Counted from the first letter of the stretch, positions 8,844 through 17,734 are shown. The stretch: DNA of 64,000 nt from Actinopolymorpha cephalotaxi (GCF_013408535.1 NZ_JACBZA010000001.1:2998850-3062849), one strand, 5' to 3'. Translations and numbers: made by a program. Notes: generated by a model from the letters alone, not told the origin.

Positions 8844-10274
8844 ATGACCGAAGTAGGCAACTCACGACTGTCCGGCCTGATCCCGACCGGCGGCATCAGA
8901 GCCTCCCAGTGCGGGGGCAACACCGTCGGCGCGACGCTGCGGGAGCCGTCTCCACGCACGGACGGCTACCGCCACGTCGACACACCCGCGATGATCCAGA
9001 AGCTGCTGGATCTCGGGGCCAACACCTACATCTACGGGGTGTGGGACTCCCCTACCGACTGGGACGACCTGCGGCTCGAGTTCGCGCCGGCCGCCGCGGA
9101 TGTGGATATCGACGTCTGGGTCTATCTCGTTCCTCCCAGCGAGACCTCCCGCGACGGAGGCCGCGCTTCACGGCCCTACGTGATGGACTACGTGGCCTGG
9201 GCCCGCGCCTGCGCCGAGCTCTCTGTCGCGTATCCGAACGTGAAGGCGTGGGGCATCGACGACTTCGAGTTCAACCAGGAGACCTTCACCACCGAGTACG
9301 TCGCACAGCTGCGCAAGGTGGCTCAGGACATCAACCCTGACCTGGCCTTCTACCTCTGCACCTACTTCCACGCGGCGACCGATCCGGGGTTCCTCGCAAA
9401 GTACGGCCCCTACCTGGACCTCGTGCTCTATCCGTTCCTGGACGGGCGGAACCTCAACACCGTCGTCGCCGACAGCGCCGGACCATGCCTGGACGAGATC
9501 CGCGCCGCCGTGCATCCGTGGGACCTCGACGTCGTCCTGCTCGTGTACACGGGTCGCTTCCTCGACGCATGGAACGAACCCGGACCCGACTACTGTGCCT
9601 CGGCGGTTCGCACCGGGCTCGAGTACGCCCGAGCCGGCAAGATCGCCGGCGTCACGGCGTACGGGCTGCAACTCGACAACGCGCCGACCATCTCCTCCAC
9701 CAACAAGGCGATGTACGGTAACGGGCGCCTCAGTCTGCTGGTCCCCCCTGTCCGCACACAGGAAGGGGCTTACGCCCAGGCTTCACAGGACGTCCGGGTC
9801 GACCCGGACGCGCCACGACACGAACTCTCGTTCTGGCACAACGACGTCTTCAGTGGACTGGTCGGCAGCCCCGGCAAGCACGTCAAGCAGGTGCTGCTCG
9901 ACGGCGAGCTGATCTGGTCCGAGGATGTCCGCCACCACGGCTTCGCTCTGTGGCAGCAGTGTTCCACACTTCACGGCCCCCTCGACGTGACCGAACGGCT
10001 GCGCGGCAGGACCAGCGCAACCTTGACGTTCCGCCTCCTCCAGGGCCGGGGAGGGGACGAGATCTTCCCCGTCGACGTGGGATTCGATCACATCGAGACG
10101 CTGGGGTTCACCGTCGACAACCCGGGATTCGAGACAACAGATGGCTGGACACTCGACTCCAGCCACGGCGTCCCGGTCCCGAGCATCGATATCTTCATCC
10201 CCGACCGTCCGCAGAGCTCCTTCGCCGCGGTAGCCGCCGAGTACCACGCCCACGCAGGCGCGGCCGGCACCTGA
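8844..10274 (+). CDS. Putative TIM-barrel glycoside-hydrolase-like protein of unknown specificity
   Basis: 476-residue protein; the ATG at 8844 follows AGGAGGTC. No signal peptide is visible, so it should be cytoplasmic. The N-terminal 300 residues read like a (beta/alpha)8 barrel: strands ANTYIYGVWD, IDVWVYLVPP, VKAWGIDDFEF, LAFYLCTYFH, LDLVLYPFLDG and VVLLVYTGRF. Acidic residues stand at strand ends, notably WGIDDFEFNQE, in the manner of glycosidase acid/base pairs. The last 150 residues look like a beta-sandwich. I do not recognise a named family. It heads a three-gene operon coupled to a Gfo/Idh/MocA oxidoreductase (TGATG junction). Its position next to an oligosaccharide-type importer suggests intracellular cleavage of an imported glycoside, which is inference. 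Confidence 0.6.
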   Translation: MTEVGNSRLSGLIPTGGIRASQCGGNTVGATLREPSPRTDGYRHVDTPAMIQKLLDLGANTYIYGVWDSPTDWDDLRLEFAPAAADVDIDVWVYLVPPSETSRDGGRASRPYVMDYVAWARACAELSVAYPNVKAWGIDDFEFNQETFTTEYVAQLRKVAQDINPDLAFYLCTYFHAATDPGFLAKYGPYLDLVLYPFLDGRNLNTVVADSAGPCLDEIRAAVHPWDLDVVLLVYTGRFLDAWNEPGPDYCASAVRTGLEYARAGKIAGVTAYGLQLDNAPTISSTNKAMYGNGRLSLLVPPVRTQEGAYAQASQDVRVDPDAPRHELSFWHNDVFSGLVGSPGKHVKQVLLDGELIWSEDVRHHGFALWQQCSTLHGPLDVTERLRGRTSATLTFRLLQGRGGDEIFPVDVGFDHIETLGFTVDNPGFETTDGWTLDSSHGVPVPSIDIFIPDRPQSSFAAVAAEYHAHAGAAGT

Positions 10275-11437
10275 TGGACGAGATCCGCGTCGGCGTCGTC
10301 GGTCTCGGTCCTCGGGCCCTCTTGACGTGGATCCCGCTGCTGGCGCGCATTCCGGGATACCGGATCACGGCCTTGTGCGATCGGATCGAGGCCCTGCACC
10401 AGGCCGCACTGTCCCGCACCGAGGATCCGGCATCCGTGCACACGTACAGCGACTACGACGACGTGCTTCAAGATCCTTCCGTCGATGCGGTGGCGCTCAC
10501 GGTCAGGAGCCGGGACCAGGGTTTGCTCGCCGCACGGGCCCTCGATGCGGGAAAGCACGTCCATGCGGAGGTGCCGGCGGCGCACAGCGTCGAGGACTGC
10601 TGGCGGCTCGTGCTTGCGGTCGAGCGGAGCGGCATGACCTACCAACTGGCCGAGCAGACGCGGTATTGGGGCTTCGTCGACGCCTGGCGCGACCTCGTGT
10701 CCTCCGGCCGACTCGGCCGCGTCACCCTCGGCGAGGGGCAGTACTTCCACCACTACACAGAGGGGATGTTCCAGGACCCTCGATCCGGTGAGCTGATGGG
10801 ACCAGACGGGATCTCCGAGCGCCCGGATGCCCTGCCCACGTGGGCGCAGCAGATGCCGCCGATCCACTACCTGCCACACGAACTGAGCCCGATGCTGAGG
10901 ATCCTCGACGACCGTGTCACCGAGGTGGTGGGGATGAGTACCGAGTCACCGAGCGTGGCGAACCCCCTGATCGCCCAATCCGACATGCAGGTGGCACTGA
11001 TGCGGACCAGGAAGGGGACCATCCTGCGGATGGCGGCGAGCTTCGCCCAGCCACACCCGCCCGGCAACTGGCACTGGTACCAACTCATCGGCACGGGTGG
11101 GCGGGTCGAGTGGACCCGTAGCAACCGCGACCGACCGAAGGTGTGGCTGACGGACGCGCAGATGCACGACCTCGCCGACGTCGACTGGCGGTACGAACGC
11201 ACCGATGCTCCTGCCGAGGCACACGGCAGTGGTCACGGTGACGCGGACTACTACACCCACGTCTCTTTCCGAGACGCCGTTTTCGCAGGCCGCCAGCCGT
11301 CGTTCGACGTGTACCAGGCGGTGGACACAGCAGCTCCGGCCGTGCTGGCAGCCCGGTCGATGGCCGCCGGCAGCGTTCTGCTCGAGGTTCCGGACTTCCG
11401 ACCAGGGCCGACTCGAACACCGGGACAAGCGCCGTGA
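10274..11437 (+). CDS. Gfo/Idh/MocA-family NAD(P)-dependent oxidoreductase
   Basis: 387 residues. The start is taken at 10274, where TGATG couples it to the preceding stop, rather than in the longer upstream open frame. An N-terminal Rossmann fold begins VGVVGLGPRALLTWIPLLAR (GxGxRA-type variant), followed by AVALTVRSRDQG and GKHVHAEVPAAHSVEDC, the position of the usual catalytic EKP motif. EKP is replaced by EVPAA, so the canonical lysine is missing. The C-terminal domain contains the HYLPHELSPMLRIL segment, which is likely to line the substrate site. Substrates in this family are sugars, inositols and sugar acids. The missing Lys suggests altered chemistry. Confidence 0.85.
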   Translation: MDEIRVGVVGLGPRALLTWIPLLARIPGYRITALCDRIEALHQAALSRTEDPASVHTYSDYDDVLQDPSVDAVALTVRSRDQGLLAARALDAGKHVHAEVPAAHSVEDCWRLVLAVERSGMTYQLAEQTRYWGFVDAWRDLVSSGRLGRVTLGEGQYFHHYTEGMFQDPRSGELMGPDGISERPDALPTWAQQMPPIHYLPHELSPMLRILDDRVTEVVGMSTESPSVANPLIAQSDMQVALMRTRKGTILRMAASFAQPHPPGNWHWYQLIGTGGRVEWTRSNRDRPKVWLTDAQMHDLADVDWRYERTDAPAEAHGSGHGDADYYTHVSFRDAVFAGRQPSFDVYQAVDTAAPAVLAARSMAAGSVLLEVPDFRPGPTRTPGQAP

Positions 11438-13182
11438 CTGTCGCCGTGATCGTCGCCGACGAACAGGACGTCGGGAAGTTCGGCCGCTACCTGGCGGAGA
11501 TCCTCCGTGCGGAGGGCCTCGCGGACCTCGAGATCATCGGTTTGCGCAGCCCGCGACTCCACGACCTTACGGAGTTCGCAGCCGTAGTGGTCGCGCGGTC
11601 GCGTCCTTCCAAGGTGCAGACCGCCCGGCTGCGCGCTTTCGCCGAGGGTGGTGGACGGCTGGTACTCGTACGGCCCTCCTACTACCTGGCCCGTGCCCTC
11701 GGGCTGAGGTCAGCTTCGACCATGGTGGCGCCGGCATACGTCCGCCCGAGCGACACCAGCCCGATCGCGAGCGGGTTGCCCCAGGAGCCGATCGAGACCC
11801 ACCTACCCGCGGACGCCTACGCACCCGAAGCCCTGCCGGCAGATGCCCTGACGGTCGCACGACTGTACGCCGACATCGGCACGGCGACGTCATTTCCCGC
11901 GATCGTCGAGTTGCCGTTCGGAGACGGCCATGTTGTCGTGTTCACCTACGACCTGGCCCAGGCCGTTTCGTTGATTCGGCAGGGCGACCCGGACCGAGTG
12001 GGTGGACGGGGCCTCGGCGCAGGCGAGCCGTACCGCATCCAGGACCTGCTGACCGGCTACGCGGACTCCGGATGCTGGCATCTGCCGCAGGCCGATCTTC
12101 ACGCCGCGATGCTGGTCAACGCGGTCAACCAGATGGCGACGTTCCCACAAGCTCGGATGTGGTACTACCCGGAGCCCGTCCACAGGAGCGTTCTCGTTCT
12201 CGACTCCGATGACGACTGGTCGGCATCGGAACACTTCGACACACTGCTCGGTGCGGTCGATGCCCACGGCGGGAAGATCACCGTCTACCTCATGTCGGGC
12301 ACGTCCAGGGGCACCGTCGCCTCTCCGGAAAAGGTCGCGGAGTGGCGTGCCCGCGGGCACTCGTTCGGCGTCCACCACGACCCGTCCGACCCCTCCTTCG
12401 GTGGCGAGGACCCTGAAGAGGTGATCCTCGACCTGGTGCGTAAGGACCTCGCAGACTTCGATCGCCACTACGGCGGCGGTGTCCCGACCACCAACCGCAA
12501 CCACTGCCTTGCCTGGAAGGGCTACGTCGACCTGCCGAAGCTCTACGCCGAACTCGGTGTCCGTATGGACCTGAACTCCGTCGGTGCCGGGCCTTCCTGG
12601 TTGCAGTACCTCACCGGCTCCGCGCGTCCGGTGAGGTTCGTCGACGCCGACGGCACCGTCGTGAACTGCTTCCAGCAGTCCACCCAGGCCTACGACGACC
12701 TCGCCGTCAAGGGTCTGCTCTCAGCGGATCCACGGGGACAGGCACACCTCACCCGGAAGCTGATGGAGGACAAGGTCACTCGCTACTTCAGCCCGCTGTC
12801 CATGCTCTCCCACCCGGTGTCGTTCTTCACCTACTCCCGGGCCTACATGGAGCTGTGCTGGCAGGCTGCAAGTGAGCTCAGGATGCCGATCTGGAGCGCC
12901 TTCGAGTGGGCCGACTTCGTGGTGGCACGGGACCAGGCCCGCATCAGCGCCGCCACGTGCACAGACGGCGTTCTTCGTTACCGAGTGACCGGCAAGTCCC
13001 CCACCGGCTCGTTGACGATCCTGTTGCCGGTTGCATCCGACCGGGTGTCCAGAGCCACCGTCGACACCGAGGTCGTCCCGGTGACCGGCATTGATGTCTT
13101 CGGTTGGTCGTGCAGCCTGATCCCGATCAGCGTCGAGCACGACCGGGCGTCCCCCCACGAGATCACTGTCGAAACGTGCTGA
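11434..13182 (+). CDS. Protein with amidotransferase-like N-terminus and polysaccharide-deacetylase-like domain
   Basis: 582 residues starting at a GTG that overlaps the previous stop (GTGA). Residues 1-225 resemble a class I glutamine-amidotransferase/ThuA-like fold (VIVADEQDVGKFGRYL, AVVVARSRPSK, GGGRLVLVRPSYY, FGDGHVVVFTYDLAQA). Residues 245-500 resemble a NodB-type deacetylase barrel: strand SVLVLDSDDDW with an acidic cluster, then YLMSGTSRG and GHSFGVHHDPSD with the paired histidines. A small beta-domain closes the protein. No signal sequence is seen. The combination recalls bacterial proteins that act on carbohydrates, but the exact activity is unknown. It is third in the rightward operon. 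Confidence 0.6.
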   Translation: MTVAVIVADEQDVGKFGRYLAEILRAEGLADLEIIGLRSPRLHDLTEFAAVVVARSRPSKVQTARLRAFAEGGGRLVLVRPSYYLARALGLRSASTMVAPAYVRPSDTSPIASGLPQEPIETHLPADAYAPEALPADALTVARLYADIGTATSFPAIVELPFGDGHVVVFTYDLAQAVSLIRQGDPDRVGGRGLGAGEPYRIQDLLTGYADSGCWHLPQADLHAAMLVNAVNQMATFPQARMWYYPEPVHRSVLVLDSDDDWSASEHFDTLLGAVDAHGGKITVYLMSGTSRGTVASPEKVAEWRARGHSFGVHHDPSDPSFGGEDPEEVILDLVRKDLADFDRHYGGGVPTTNRNHCLAWKGYVDLPKLYAELGVRMDLNSVGAGPSWLQYLTGSARPVRFVDADGTVVNCFQQSTQAYDDLAVKGLLSADPRGQAHLTRKLMEDKVTRYFSPLSMLSHPVSFFTYSRAYMELCWQAASELRMPIWSAFEWADFVVARDQARISAATCTDGVLRYRVTGKSPTGSLTILLPVASDRVSRATVDTEVVPVTGIDVFGWSCSLIPISVEHDRASPHEITVETC

Positions 13183-13191
13183 GCTTCCCCG

Positions 13192-14190
13192 TCAGTTGCC
13201 CAGCGGCGGGAGCAGGTCGGCGAACTCCTCCAGCAGCCGGTCGATCATCGCGATCTCCTCGGCGTCCAGTCGGTGGGCTGGGGCTCGGCAGTGGGCACTT
13301 TCGAACAGGCCACGCCGGACGGAGACCAGCTTCTCCGCAGCGATGATCAACTCGGTGTCGAGCATCCAGTAGGAGATGTACGGCAACAGACGCCGATGGA
13401 GGTCCAGCGCCTCGACACGGTCGCCCCGCTCGAACAGACGCCAGATCTCGACGTAGATCTCGGTCACCGAGCAGCCCGGCTGCAGGCCGACGGCTCCGCG
13501 TCGAAGGGCGTCCGGAAGCTGCACGCCCGCGTAGCCCACCACCGCCGGAAGCGCCGGATCCTGCGCACCCAAGGCTGCGATGAACGCACCAGGTGGTGTC
13601 GACTCCACCTTGACCAATGCCAGGTTCGAATGCTCGCGGGCGAGCCCGGAGATCGTGGCCGCGTCAAGGCTGGTGCCGGTCTGATGAGGCGCGTACTGGA
13701 GTACGACCGGGGTCGGCGCCACCGCCTCCAGCACGGCACGGACGTGCGTGCGGACGGCTTCCGGGGTCGGTGTGAGGAAGTACGGCGGAAGCAGATTGAT
13801 CAGGTCCGTGCCGGCCTCGACGAGCCTGCGTGCATGGGCGACCGCGAGCCGGGTGGCGTGATCCTGGACGGCGAGCACTGCAGCGACGTCCGCTCGGTCC
13901 CGCGTGTGCTGCAGCAGAATGTCGACCAGTCGCGCGCGTTCGGCATCGGAGAGTTTGTGGAACTCCGAGGCAAAGCCCGGGAACATCACGCTCGTGACAC
14001 CGGTGGACAGGACGTACCTCACCACCCGCTCGAAACCCGTGTAGTCGACCTCACCCGCGTCGGTAAAGGGAACCTCCAGCACTGGCGAGACCCCGCGCAC
14101 CAGCAGAGCCGTATCGCCGGGCGGCACCCTGGGCGCGGTGGTGGTCGCCGCCTGTTCCGCGGGCGTCATCGTCCACCTCGCATTTGTCAC
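13192..14190 (-). CDS. DapA/NanA-family Schiff-base aldolase or dehydratase
   Basis: 332 residues with a GTG start that overlaps the upstream amidohydrolase stop by 4 bp; an alternative ATG lies seven codons further in. The (beta/alpha)8 class I aldolase landmarks are present: FTDAGEVDYTGFERVVRYVL near the start, VMFPGFASEFHKLS replacing the usual GTTGE loop, VVLQYAPHQTG with the catalytic Tyr, and LALVKVES with the Schiff-base Lys. Family members cleave or dehydrate 2-keto-3-deoxy acids, dihydrodipicolinate or sialic acid. Placed last in a catabolic operon, it most likely cleaves the final keto-acid intermediate. Confidence 0.85.
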   Translation of the reverse strand: MTNARWTMTPAEQAATTTAPRVPPGDTALLVRGVSPVLEVPFTDAGEVDYTGFERVVRYVLSTGVTSVMFPGFASEFHKLSDAERARLVDILLQHTRDRADVAAVLAVQDHATRLAVAHARRLVEAGTDLINLLPPYFLTPTPEAVRTHVRAVLEAVAPTPVVLQYAPHQTGTSLDAATISGLAREHSNLALVKVESTPPGAFIAALGAQDPALPAVVGYAGVQLPDALRRGAVGLQPGCSVTEIYVEIWRLFERGDRVEALDLHRRLLPYISYWMLDTELIIAAEKLVSVRRGLFESAHCRAPAHRLDAEEIAMIDRLLEEFADLLPPLGN

Positions 14191-14945
14191 TTCCAGCCTG
14201 CTGGGAGGTTCGCGCCGAGCAGCCGCGTCGCGGATCCGGCGAGGACGTCCGCACGCTGTGCGTCATCGATGGTCGCCCACTCGAGGATCCGGGCCAGTTC
14301 GGCCTGTGGCACCGTGTAGGGCGCATCCGTGGTGAAAACACACCTCCCCGATCCGATCTGATCGTCGCGGGCGAACTCGCTGAGAACGGTGTCCCACGGC
14401 GCGTACGCCGTGTCGGCGTGGAGATTCGGCGCGTGGCGCAGGGCCGGTGCCGCGTCGATCCAGAAGTCGGTCGCGCCGCTCTTGCCCATTAGGAAGCGCA
14501 GCTCCGGGTAACGGCGCGCGAGAGAGGCCGCCGGGAGCGGGAGCGCGGTCGGGGGAGTTCCGGTACGGATGTAGACGAACCAGTCCTGCTCCGCCGCGAA
14601 CGCGAGCAACGGGTCGAGCAGACCGTCGAGCACGTCGAACCCCTGAAGCACCGGATCCACCGCCAGGGCAACCGCGCCGGCGTCCTTCGCTCGGGTGAGC
14701 TCGTCCAGTGCGTAGCGGCCGCGCCAGGGATTCGCGACTGCGTAGGCAGCAAGTCGCCCATCTGACGCCGCGGCGACACTGCACACCGTCTCGTTGCCTT
14801 CGCGGTTGTCGTAGGCCGTACAGCGTTCGCCAGGGGCGACGAGCGCGCGATCGATGCCCAGCGTGTCCATCGTCGCCAGGAGTTGCTCGACGGTCAGGTC
14901 GACCTCACGCCCGCTGCCAACCCGTACATGCGCGTCGATGATCAC
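14187..14945 (-). CDS. Amidohydrolase-superfamily protein with a degraded metal site
   Basis: 252 residues of the amidohydrolase-2 fold, beginning MIIDAHVRVG. The usual HxH on strand 1 is DAHVRV, so the second His is an Arg. The strand-5 and strand-6 histidines appear replaced (VYIRTGTPP, RFLMGKSGATD), while the strand-8 Asp survives in VFTTDAPY. Metal-dependent hydrolysis therefore looks unlikely. A lactone isomerase-like, binding or regulatory role is possible. It is coupled by ATGA overlaps to the complete amidohydrolase before it and by GTGA to the aldolase after it. Confidence 0.75.
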   Translation of the reverse strand: MIIDAHVRVGSGREVDLTVEQLLATMDTLGIDRALVAPGERCTAYDNREGNETVCSVAAASDGRLAAYAVANPWRGRYALDELTRAKDAGAVALAVDPVLQGFDVLDGLLDPLLAFAAEQDWFVYIRTGTPPTALPLPAASLARRYPELRFLMGKSGATDFWIDAAPALRHAPNLHADTAYAPWDTVLSEFARDDQIGSGRCVFTTDAPYTVPQAELARILEWATIDDAQRADVLAGSATRLLGANLPAGWK

Positions 14946-15814
14946 TGCTTCTCCAATCCGAGCGCCGACAGGGCGTCCGCGTGGATGATCCGCTCGATCG
15001 AGTCGTCCGGCACCCGCGGAAGCTTCGTGCCCTCGACAATGTCGTTGACCCGTCGCAGCGCCGCCATCGCCTCACCTGAGGTGGAGATCGGGTAGTCGGA
15101 ACCGAACAGGAGCTTGTGCGGCACGCCCCATTCACTGGCGAAGGTCAGTGCCTCCCAGGCCAGCCACGGCCGCAGGTACACCGACGACACGTCGGCGTAC
15201 ACGTGTGGATGCTTACGGATCACGGCGACGGTCTCCCGCACGAAGGGGTGACCCATGTGCGCCATCACCACCCTCAGTTCGGGGAATGCCAGCGCGATTT
15301 CGTCCATCACGAGCGGGTGGGTGTACCGCAACGGTGCCTCTTGGATGGGCGAGGTCCCCTGGTGGAACAGGATGGGCAGGCCCTCGCGCTCGCAGTAGGC
15401 GTAGAGGCGACGCGCCTCGTCACAGAGCGGGTCGAAGTTCTGGTAGTTGGGCCCGAGCTTCACACCTACCAGGTTCAGGTCGCGGCAGCGCTCCACCTCG
15501 TCGAACACCCGTGGTGCGAGCGGGTTGACAGACATGAAACCGATCCGCCGCTCCGGCGCCGCGGCAACGAACTCCGCGGTAGCGTCGTTTGTCCGCTCAG
15601 GTAAGTACGGCAGGCCCGTCGCACGCAACGGATCGTCCACCGCGATGTTGAAGACGATCGTGACGTCGGCGTCGGCCTGTTCCCGGTCGAAGTCGTCCCA
15701 GCTGTTCGTGGTCACGACCGAGCGGTCAGAACGCCAGCTGTCGAAGGACAGGTGTTCGCCGTCAGGTACCGCGTCACGGTGGGTCGGAGTGTGGTTGTGA
15801 ACGTCGACGATCAT
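14942..15814 (-). CDS. Amidohydrolase-2 family metal-dependent hydrolase
   Basis: 290 residues. The start at 15814 (MIVDVHNHTPTH) is chosen so that the HxH strand-1 motif lies at the N-terminus; an upstream in-frame ATG at 15892 would add 26 residues overlapping the enolase-like gene. All superfamily metal and catalytic positions are recognisable: DVHNH, GVKLGP, ILFHQGTS, VMAHMGHP and LLFGSDYP. Known relatives include ACMSD-type decarboxylases and lactonases. With the enolase-like enzyme before and the aldolase two genes after, lactone hydrolysis or a decarboxylation is the most likely role. Confidence 0.88.
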   Translation of the reverse strand: MIVDVHNHTPTHRDAVPDGEHLSFDSWRSDRSVVTTNSWDDFDREQADADVTIVFNIAVDDPLRATGLPYLPERTNDATAEFVAAAPERRIGFMSVNPLAPRVFDEVERCRDLNLVGVKLGPNYQNFDPLCDEARRLYAYCEREGLPILFHQGTSPIQEAPLRYTHPLVMDEIALAFPELRVVMAHMGHPFVRETVAVIRKHPHVYADVSSVYLRPWLAWEALTFASEWGVPHKLLFGSDYPISTSGEAMAALRRVNDIVEGTKLPRVPDDSIERIIHADALSALGLEKQ

Positions 15815-15851
15815 CGCAGCTGCGTCCCCTCTTCTGGGCCCGTCACCGAGG

Positions 15852-16958
15852 TCAGCGGAACCGGGTGAGCACGTCCTCACGAAGCTGTACACCGAGCCCA
15901 GGACCAGGCGGCAGACGTACGCGCTGTCCGTCGCTCGGCAGCGGTTCGGCGAGGATGTCCTCGGCGTAGTAGTGCGCGCCGATGATGTCGGACGGAAAGG
16001 CCGTGGTCAGGCCCGGAAGCGCCGCAGCGACGTGAATCTGGGCGGCGGCAGCAAGGCCGAGCTCGCCATTGGAACCCAGCAGCGAAGCCAACCCGAATGC
16101 GTGCGCGACCGTACCCAGCTCCACCGCCCGGCCGGGCCCTCCGGCCTTCCCGACATACACGCTCACCACGTCCGCGGCGTCCTGCCGGATCACCCGGCGA
16201 AGGTCGGCCAGGTCGAAGACCGACTCGTCGGCCACCACGGGGAGACCTTCGGCCCGAAGTGCAGCCATCCCCTCCAGGTCGCCGGCCTCCACCGGCTGCT
16301 CGAGGAAGGCGACGTCCTGGTCATGCAGCCGGCGAAGTGCGATGCGCGCCTCTCCCCGGGACCAGCCGCCATTGGCATCCATCCCGAGGAACGCGCCCTG
16401 GCCGACCAACCGTCTCGCATGCGCGACCCTGGCGACGTCCCCTTCGACGCCGAGACCGACCTTGACCTTGAACGCCGTGAAACCCGCCTGCACAGCCGCG
16501 GCGTGCACCTGCTCGAGGCGCTCCCCATCGCCGGACAGCGAGAGCTTGATGGGCACCTCGGTACGAAGAGGGCCGCCCAGTGCGACGGCGAGCGGTAAGT
16601 CGAGCGTGCGCGCGTACGCGTCCCACAGCGCAGTCGACACACCCGCCTTGGTGAACGGGTTGCGCGCAAGAACCCGGTCCATCGCCTGGTCCAACGCGGC
16701 CACCGGCACCAGGGGACGACCGAGGAGGGCCGGCGCCAGCACGGTCCGTACGAAGTGCTGGGCAGTCGGCCCGTCCTCACCGCTCCACAGCGGCGTACAG
16801 CTCACTTCGCCGTATCCCTCGACCCCAGCAGCGGTGACGGCCCTCACCAGGCAGAAGTCGGACCGCTCGTGCGAGCCCTTCGCGCCGCGGACGACAAGGT
16901 CAGGATGTGCCGGGATGCTCACCAACGCGGTGTGAACGGCGGCGATCGTGTCGGTCAT
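15852..16958 (-). CDS. Enolase-superfamily enzyme, muconate-lactonizing (MLE) subgroup
   Basis: 368 residues from ATG 16958, which overlaps the preceding amidohydrolase stop (ATGA). The C-terminal barrel shows the catalytic set in order: FKVKVG (KxK on strand 2), GMDANGGW (metal Asp), FLEQPV (metal Glu), VADESVF (metal Asp) and VSVYVGKAGG (second-face Lys on strand 6). A KxK plus strand-6 Lys arrangement is that of the MLE subgroup (cycloisomerases, o-succinylbenzoate synthase-like enzymes, epimerases). It is not the His-Asp dyad of mandelate-racemase-type sugar-acid dehydratases. It probably forms or opens a lactone or racemises an alpha-carbon; the substrate is unknown. Confidence 0.88.
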   Translation of the reverse strand: MTDTIAAVHTALVSIPAHPDLVVRGAKGSHERSDFCLVRAVTAAGVEGYGEVSCTPLWSGEDGPTAQHFVRTVLAPALLGRPLVPVAALDQAMDRVLARNPFTKAGVSTALWDAYARTLDLPLAVALGGPLRTEVPIKLSLSGDGERLEQVHAAAVQAGFTAFKVKVGLGVEGDVARVAHARRLVGQGAFLGMDANGGWSRGEARIALRRLHDQDVAFLEQPVEAGDLEGMAALRAEGLPVVADESVFDLADLRRVIRQDAADVVSVYVGKAGGPGRAVELGTVAHAFGLASLLGSNGELGLAAAAQIHVAAALPGLTTAFPSDIIGAHYYAEDILAEPLPSDGQRVRLPPGPGLGVQLREDVLTRFR

Positions 16959-17734
16959 GCCCTCCCCCGAGCCGGCCCTCGGTCGCCCAGCAGAGTGCGC
17001 GGAGCTTCCTCCAGCATCGATCGCCGCTGAGCCGGCGTGATCCCCCAGCCGTCGATCTCGCGGACCCGCGCCACCGCGTAGTCCTGGCTCGCCTTGTCGG
17101 ACAGGCCGGCGTCGGTGCCGAAGAGGACTTTTCCGGGCGGGGCCTCGGCCAGGATCCTGCGAGCCGCGTACGGCGGTGTCCCACAGATGCACAGGTAGAG
17201 GTTCGGCGTCTCCACCGTGGCGGCGAGAGCCTCCCGCCAGCAGTCGTGCAGACCACCGTGTCCCAGCACCACGGGGAGGTTCGGGTGCCTTCGAGCCAGG
17301 GCCGCGATCTGCAGCGGCGTGGAGTACGGCGGTGTGCCGTCGTGGCTCAGCAGAATTCCTCCTGCCTCGGCGACCACCTCGCAGATCGGGTCGAGTGCAG
17401 GCTCGTGCATCGAGAACCCCTGCAGCCACGGGTGCAGCTTGAGCCCTCGCATGTGCAGCTGGGCGAAGCAGCGCTCGACCTCCGACACCGCGCCGCTCTG
17501 ACGGGGGCTGACGGTGCCGAACGCCGCCATCCGGTCCGGATACTCCGCCACGAACGCGGCCACCTCGTCGTTGGCCTCTGGAGTTGGATTGAAGAGTCCG
17601 TCGTGGCTCAGAACCACGGCGGCGTCGATCCCCGTGGAGTCCATGAACTCCACGAACTCCCGGGCACCGAACGACGCGCCTGCCAACCAGGTCGCGGTCT
17701 TCCATGCCGGCGTGTGGGTGTGAAAGTCGATCAC
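16955..17734 (-). CDS. Amidohydrolase-2 family metal-dependent hydrolase
   Basis: 259 residues beginning MIDFHTHTPAW. The metal site is complete: FHTHTP (HxH), GLKLHPW with the possible carboxy-Lys, ILLSHDGTP, VVLGHGGLHD and VLFGTDAG. It overlaps both neighbours by 4 bp, so it is co-translated with the Gfo/Idh/MocA gene before it and the MLE-type enzyme after it. It is distinct in sequence from the other two amidohydrolases of the operon. Three paralogous folds in one operon point to successive hydrolytic or lactone steps on related intermediates. Confidence 0.88.
   Translation of the reverse strand: MIDFHTHTPAWKTATWLAGASFGAREFVEFMDSTGIDAAVVLSHDGLFNPTPEANDEVAAFVAEYPDRMAAFGTVSPRQSGAVSEVERCFAQLHMRGLKLHPWLQGFSMHEPALDPICEVVAEAGGILLSHDGTPPYSTPLQIAALARRHPNLPVVLGHGGLHDCWREALAATVETPNLYLCICGTPPYAARRILAEAPPGKVLFGTDAGLSDKASQDYAVARVREIDGWGITPAQRRSMLEEAPRTLLGDRGPARGRA

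Noticed and set aside
15852-16958. Annotating the enolase-superfamily gene as a sugar-acid dehydratase
   Set aside because: The strand-6 Lys (VGKAGG) and KxK motif indicate the MLE subgroup, not the His-Asp dyad typical of mandelate-racemase-type acid-sugar dehydratases.
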